From Anaerolineae bacterium (GTDB lineage Bacteria; Chloroflexota; Anaerolineae; 4572-78; J111), in assembly GCA_020433835.1 (NCBI GenBank), contig JAGRBY010000240.1:1-9765 (forward strand): a stretch of 9,765 nt of DNA, given 5' to 3'. This document shows positions 6,378 through 9,765 of the stretch, piece by piece. The notes below the pieces were generated by a model. The model was given only the letters and a program-made list of their open reading frames with translations. It ran no database searches and had not been told where the DNA came from. The position numbers and the translations under genes were made by a program. The first letter of the stretch is position 1; the number at the start of each line of letters is the position of its first letter.

Positions 6378-6504
6378 ATATAACGCCCTGTCAATAACGC
6401 GATTGGCAAGGGTAGTCTGAACTCTGTGGTCTTGTGACCGTTGTTTGCTCAACCAATTTTAATAAAAACCCGCATGCCAATTAACGCGAATTGGCATGTT
6501 ATAT
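6378..6504 (-). repeat. attC site 2 (end of nuclease-like cassette), with self-palindromic arms
   Basis: R'' is ATATAAC (GTTATAT on plus, 6498-6504) and R' is GTTATAT (ATATAAC, 6378-6384). R'' exactly complements the cassette start at 7704. Unlike the other sites, each arm is itself a palindrome around AACGCG: 6389-6408 imperfectly and 6473-6498 perfectly (10-bp arms, 6-base loop). The arms pair with each other over their outer portions only. The stop codon TAA of the preceding gene (6499-6501) lies inside R''. At 127 bp it is the longest site in the window. Confidence 0.85.
6473..6498. repeat. Perfect inverted repeat within attC site 2
   Basis: CATGCCAATT and AATTGGCATG are perfect complements separated by AACGCG. 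It can form a 10-bp hairpin by itself, next to the core and directly after the stop codon of the nuclease-like gene. It has no downstream T run on the minus strand, so a classic intrinsic terminator is not supported. Confidence 0.7.
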
Positions 6505-7677
6505 GCGTTGTTGGAGTCCATCCAAAATTTGGCTTAATAACCATCTCAACGAGGAGAACTCAAGGGCTACCCGGCCTAAATAGTGACGTGATATTTTGAA
6601 AGTCCCTGTACCGTTGGCCTCTTTAAATTCAACTATCCATCCTGGCTCATTAATAAAATTTGTTTCGTATCCTTTTTCTTCGGCGATCGATCCAATTGTG
6701 AGAATATCAACAAATATCATAATCTGAATTTCCCCTTCCAAAAACAGATACACGTTTTCGGGATTTTCTATGGAAAGAGTAAAAGGGTAGTAGGTAATCC
6801 AATCACTATTATTTTTGACAGTATTTAAGTAGAAAAACAAAGGCTTACGTACTTTGTCTGCAAATTCTGTAAATCTTGGCTCAGTTCCTGCTGTTTGGAC
6901 GTAATAAAATACACCTGTTTCTACTTCTCTGTAAGCATATCTATTTTGTAATGCTTGGTCAATCAGTTCATTTAAAGACTTGATATATGTGACTTCAGGT
7001 GTGCTGGCATCAACTCTATTGACAAGCGGAAAACCACGCAGATCAAAAGCGTAGTCATCATCCAAGTATGCTTGAACCTTCTTTAATTCCTCTATCTGGC
7101 GACTTACTCTGGCATTTGTATTATTGCTAGATTTAACCTCGATCAATCTCGGAGTAGGTCCATCGAGAAAGCAAACATCACCGTATCTTATACTGTTAGT
7201 TAAATCAGTGCGAAGTACTGCTACTCCTTGAGCAGCGCCAATAGAAACCATTAATTTCTCGCCTTTTATTCCAGTTTTACCACCTATATTACCAGGAGTC
7301 TCCTTATAATCAGGGGAGTCGCTCTTATAAGCCAAGGGTTTTATGTCCCACTTATCTAAATATAAAAAAGCTACCCCGTCTCCTACTGTTCTGAACACAA
7401 ATAAAAGCCACTGATATTCTTTAACACGTTCTTCAATAGTACGTCTTTTTTCTTTTAATTCCGAAGATTTCTCTTTGGGTAGTCTTTTTTGACGTAAATC
7501 TTTTTTAAAATTGCTGGCTTTCTCTTTAAGCTGGCCAATTCGGCTTTCAATATATGTTATCTTTTTGCTGACTTCTTCCTGAATCTCTACAAGCAATTCC
7601 AAGTTACCTGTATCTTGCTCTAAAAGTCTTAAGTTGGAGACTAATTTTATTATTGATTTTCGATAATAACTTAACAT
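6499..7677 (-). CDS. Coiled-coil protein with PD-(D/E)XK nuclease-like core
   Basis: A 392-aa protein. Residues about 25-90 are a highly charged coiled coil. A conserved-looking segment FRTVGDGVAF (94-103) and KWDIKPLA (109-116) leads into the probable nuclease core: helix with E140 (GIKGEKLM), then D167 in SIRYGDVCFL, then the strand with E180 and K182 in LIEVKSS, then a helix with Q194. This gives the E...GD...ExK...Q order of restriction-endonuclease-like folds, so metal-dependent DNA or RNA cleavage is inferred. The C-terminal 200 residues are alpha/beta and unrecognised; they may bind a target or ligand. The start ATG at 7675-7677 is only 22 bp past the attC core, with no clear Shine-Dalgarno sequence. 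The TAA stop lies inside the next attC. No methyltransferase is nearby, so a classic restriction-modification pair is unlikely; an abortive-type effector or a repair nuclease fits better. Confidence 0.82.
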   Translation of the reverse strand: MLSYYRKSIIKLVSNLRLLEQDTGNLELLVEIQEEVSKKITYIESRIGQLKEKASNFKKDLRQKRLPKEKSSELKEKRRTIEERVKEYQWLLFVFRTVGDGVAFLYLDKWDIKPLAYKSDSPDYKETPGNIGGKTGIKGEKLMVSIGAAQGVAVLRTDLTNSIRYGDVCFLDGPTPRLIEVKSSNNTNARVSRQIEELKKVQAYLDDDYAFDLRGFPLVNRVDASTPEVTYIKSLNELIDQALQNRYAYREVETGVFYYVQTAGTEPRFTEFADKVRKPLFFYLNTVKNNSDWITYYPFTLSIENPENVYLFLEGEIQIMIFVDILTIGSIAEEKGYETNFINEPGWIVEFKEANGTGTFKISRHYLGRVALEFSSLRWLLSQILDGLQQRI

Positions 7678-7698
7678 TTAGTATGTTTCAAAGAAAGC

Positions 7699-7819
7699 AT
7701 ATAACGCCTCCCGCATTAGCCGCGCCCGCGAAACCTACACTAACCCAATGGCTCAAAGTGCAGAGGACTCCCTCACTAAAAATCGAGCTCGTGGCGTCGG
7801 CTACATGCGGTTGTTGGGC
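7699..7819 (-). repeat. attC site 1 (end of TPR cassette)
   Basis: R'' is GCCCAAC (GTTGGGC on plus, 7813-7819) and R' is GTTATAT (ATATAAC, 7699-7705). Arms 7711-7726 (CCGCATTAGCCGCGCC) and 7793-7810 (GGCGTCGGCTACATGCGG) pair perfectly with one T and one C unpaired on the gene-proximal arm. R'' is the exact complement of its cassette start at 9712. It lies 34 bp after the stop codon of the TPR gene. Confidence 0.92.
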
Positions 7820-7853
7820 GGCACCTGACTTCAGACCATCAGATTCGGGATAC

Positions 7854-9662
7854 TTATTTAGGCTCGATTTTAAGTTGTCTAATCCAGTCCATAACGTCTT
7901 CACGGTCCCCACCATTGGGAGCTAGTTCAAGATACCGCTCAAAATCAGAAATAGCTTTCTCTTTTTCAGAAGACTCTTTATAGATATTACCCCGATGAAG
8001 ATAAGCCTCTGCTAGATTTGGATTCAGGTTAATTGTTTGTGTGTAGTCTATAATAGCTTGTTCGAAATTACCTGAATTTCTATAAAAATTTCCTCGATGA
8101 AGGTAAGCAATTGCATATTCTGGAGCCACTTCAATTGCTTTGTCAAAATCCGAAATAGCTAGCCCTAGCTTGCCAGTATCCTTGAAAAAATTAGCCCGAT
8201 CAACATAGGCATCCGCATTTTCTGGGCTGTCTGGGTCTAACTCAATAGCTTGAGTATAGTCTTGGAGAGCCTTATCTAGTTCACCAGAAGCATTGTAGGC
8301 ACTGGCCCGATTACTATATGCTTGAATAGAGTCCGTGTCTATTTCAATGGCTTTAGTATAATCTTGAATGGCTTTGTTAAAATCGCCAGAAGACTGATAA
8401 GCACTACCTCGACTGACATATAATGGTGCAAAATTTGGATTTAGTTCAATAGCATGAGTAAAGTCTTGAATCGCTTTGTTAAAATCGCCAGAGAACTGAT
8501 AAGCTCCACCACGACCAATATATGCTGGTGCAAAGTTTGGATTTAGCTCAATAGCATGAGTAAAGTCTTGAATCGCTAGTTCAATTTCACCGGAATCATG
8601 CGGATTAACGTATAAACCCGAATTATTTAAATCCAACTTAATGCTATAATGATTGGGGAGAAGATAAACAACGCCTCTATTGACATAGGCTGGTACAAGA
8701 TTTGGATCCAACTCAATCGCCTTGCTATAATTGCTAATAGCTTGGTTTTGGTCTTTTTCAATGCCTTCGTAGATAAAACCTTTGTAAAAATATGTCATAG
8801 CCAAACTCTGTTGAAATTGTTCAGACCCCACATCTTGCATGAAGTCAGTAGTCTCATCAAAAATAGTAAGTGCTTTGGAAAAATCTCCTCTCAAAAAGAA
8901 AATCTGGGCAACAGTGAATTGTGTCAAAAAACGCATCTGGTCAGGCAGCTTATGATTCACATACAAAGTAAAATCATCGGGAGGAACCGAAAGGTTTATC
9001 AAGTTGTCTGGTAATTCTTCTGGAAGGTAATCCAACTTTTCTGGCTTCAAAATTGTAAAGCGAGGAAAGAAGCCAAAATCATCGTAGTGTCCCCAAATGA
9101 AAATGGTAGCGTTATACCTTTCTCCTTCCTCTTTAACCTGTTTTAACTCATCTTGTCTAAAAGTCTTGTGAAGCCTCTCTAGGCGGACATTAAATAAATT
9201 ATATTGCCCCAAGGCTTCATCTAAGGCTACTTTTATTCTACCTGCCGCATCAAAACTTATGCTACTCTCATCGTTGAAATCGGCCACCAATATTAGGGTT
9301 TCATCAGGGGTAGCTGTAGATGTTATAAATTGTGTAGCCGTAGGAGTTGCTGTATTAACCAATCTAGGTAGCCAGAGTGCGGCAAGTATCCCACCTAGTA
9401 TAAGTAATGGTCCAAGACCTAAAGACTTAATATAAACTTCTTGACCATCACTGGTCACCCAGAGTATAGGTGATCGTCTTAGAAAAATCTGTGCTGATAA
9501 AAAAATAAGAAGTATTATTAAAGTGCCAATATACGTAAGAGTGGGAGGTATCCAATCTACAGCGTTACTGAGAGTATCTAAAATAGAACCAACAAATAAA
9601 AAACCTGTGATAACCCAAGGAAGATAGGATGTTACAATTTTCTGATACCAAGGTTTTCTCAT
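7854..9662 (-). CDS. Membrane-anchored TPR protein
   Basis: A 602-aa protein. Three hydrophobic segments at about 12-30, 41-61 and 82-101 form an N-terminal membrane anchor. A Thr/Pro-rich linker follows (about 104-121, TATPTATQ), then an alpha/beta domain at about 122-235 (LILVADFND, ATIFIWGHYDDFG), then about nine 34-residue tetratricopeptide repeats (248-585) with typical signatures such as AIELDPN, AYVNRG and GDFNKAIQDYT. One repeat (about 324-377) carries an insertion of about 20 residues. Basic residues at 2-8 and at 62-63 place those parts inside by the positive-inside rule, so the TPR domain would face outward; this is inference. Start ATG at 9660-9662 follows the attC core by 45 bp with a weak AAGAGAT motif. 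Probably a protein-interaction scaffold. The middle domain recalls the nucleotide-free TolB/FlgO-type domains seen with TPRs, but this is uncertain. Confidence 0.88.
   Translation of the reverse strand: MRKPWYQKIVTSYLPWVITGFLFVGSILDTLSNAVDWIPPTLTYIGTLIILLIFLSAQIFLRRSPILWVTSDGQEVYIKSLGLGPLLILGGILAALWLPRLVNTATPTATQFITSTATPDETLILVADFNDESSISFDAAGRIKVALDEALGQYNLFNVRLERLHKTFRQDELKQVKEEGERYNATIFIWGHYDDFGFFPRFTILKPEKLDYLPEELPDNLINLSVPPDDFTLYVNHKLPDQMRFLTQFTVAQIFFLRGDFSKALTIFDETTDFMQDVGSEQFQQSLAMTYFYKGFIYEGIEKDQNQAISNYSKAIELDPNLVPAYVNRGVVYLLPNHYSIKLDLNNSGLYVNPHDSGEIELAIQDFTHAIELNPNFAPAYIGRGGAYQFSGDFNKAIQDFTHAIELNPNFAPLYVSRGSAYQSSGDFNKAIQDYTKAIEIDTDSIQAYSNRASAYNASGELDKALQDYTQAIELDPDSPENADAYVDRANFFKDTGKLGLAISDFDKAIEVAPEYAIAYLHRGNFYRNSGNFEQAIIDYTQTINLNPNLAEAYLHRGNIYKESSEKEKAISDFERYLELAPNGGDREDVMDWIRQLKIEPK
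8425..8577 (-). repeat. Near-identical tandem TPR coding units
   Basis: Segments 8425-8475 and 8527-8577 differ at only two of 51 positions and are exactly 102 bp (34 codons) apart. The shorter sequence GCTTTGTTAAAATCGCCAGA also recurs 102 bp apart. This indicates recent duplication or gene conversion of a TPR unit within the gene. Confidence 0.8.
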
Positions 9663-9706
9663 TTCTAAGAGATCTCTTGTTCGTTACTATCGGAGTAACA
9701 CTAGCC

Positions 9707-9765
9707 GCCCAACGAATAAGATTCATGTGGCGCGACAAAAGCAAAAAAGACGAGGCTAAGCAGCA
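9707..9765 (-). repeat. attC site 0, cut by the window edge
   Basis: GCCCAAC at 9707-9713, preceded by GCC and followed by G, gives R' GTTGGGC in gene orientation, matching R'' of the TPR cassette exactly. Only the R' half is present, so its R'' core and the cassette it terminates lie beyond the window. The remaining bases to 9765 show no gene. Confidence 0.7.

Larger units (their letters stand above)
1..9765 (-). mobile_element. Integron gene-cassette array (integrase not in window)
   Basis: Seven attC-type sites punctuate the window, and every convincing gene lies between two of them in one orientation. Taking the crossover between G and TT of each GTTRRRY core, the cassettes span 9712-7705, 7704-6384, 6383-5224, 5223-4030, 4029-2758 and 2757-216, with a seventh running off the left edge from 215. 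Leaders from attC to start codon are about 20-70 bp and trailers from stop to attC are 0-80 bp, the compact layout expected of cassettes. No tyrosine recombinase, attI or array promoter is seen, so it could be the interior of a sedentary chromosomal integron or an integrase-less cluster. The attC sites are related but not uniform. The cargo is atypically large and rich in signalling and conflict families. Confidence 0.85.

Noticed and set aside
7653..7925. Open frames on both strands over attC 1 (also 7688-7915 on the minus strand and 5170-5352 on plus over attC 3)
   Set aside because: They consist mostly of attC sequence, overlap real genes in other frames and have no domain signal. G+C-rich attC arms lack stop codons by chance.
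8649..9014. Plus-strand open frame of 121 codons
   Set aside because: It lies wholly antisense to the TPR gene and shows no start signal or recognisable motif. The same applies to 768-962 and 6063-6332.

Overview
The window reads as a stretch of an integron gene-cassette array. All convincing genes lie on the minus strand. Almost every gene is separated from the next by a 103-127 bp imperfect palindrome that starts with an RYYYAAC-type core followed by G (usually CGCC) and ends with a GTTRRRY-type core. These are attC recombination sites: six are complete (7699-7819, 6378-6504, 5218-5339, 4024-4146, 2752-2872, 210-312) and one is cut by the right edge (from 9707). Three further properties support the call. 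The first bases of each cassette complement the R'' core of that cassette's own attC (exact in four of six, one mismatch in two). The arm nearer the stop codon carries extra unpaired bases at matching places. Leaders and trailers are very short. No integrase gene, attI site or array promoter is visible, so this is an internal part of an array or an integrase-less cluster.

Layout in the direction of transcription (right to left): cassette 1 (9712-7705), a membrane-anchored TPR protein; cassette 2 (7704-6384), a coiled-coil protein with a PD-(D/E)XK nuclease-like core; cassette 3 (6383-5224), a helical protein resembling DUF5677; cassette 4 (5223-4030), a pentapeptide-repeat protein with an effector-associated-type N-terminus; cassette 5 (4029-2758), a coiled-coil CHAT (caspase-like) protease; cassette 6 (2757-216), a two-gene unit of a membrane-anchored coiled-coil GTPase and an unrecognised partner; cassette 7 (from 215 leftwards), a possible 39-aa ORF and the first 15 codons of a gene that leaves the window. 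There is no gene-free stretch above 300 bases.

The cargo is unusual for cassettes. The proteins are large (about 310-600 aa) and the recognisable ones belong to signalling and conflict families: a caspase-like protease, a nuclease fold, a GTPase module, an adaptor-type pentapeptide protein and a TPR scaffold. This combination suggests a bacterium with a rich signalling repertoire. The Thr/Pro linker of the TPR protein, together with the CHAT, effector-associated and TPR content, fits Chloroflexota (Anaerolineae-like) best. Cyanobacteria or another morphologically complex lineage cannot be excluded, because no taxonomic marker gene is present.

The genes probably do not form one pathway: each cassette is an independently acquired unit. 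The GTPase/partner pair is the exception, since the two genes travel together in one cassette and are almost certainly functionally linked. Several starts need correcting. The GTPase reading frame runs open through an attC site, so its apparent N-terminus is an artefact. The CHAT and DUF5677-like genes have good ribosome binding sites at internal ATGs just after an in-frame TTG.
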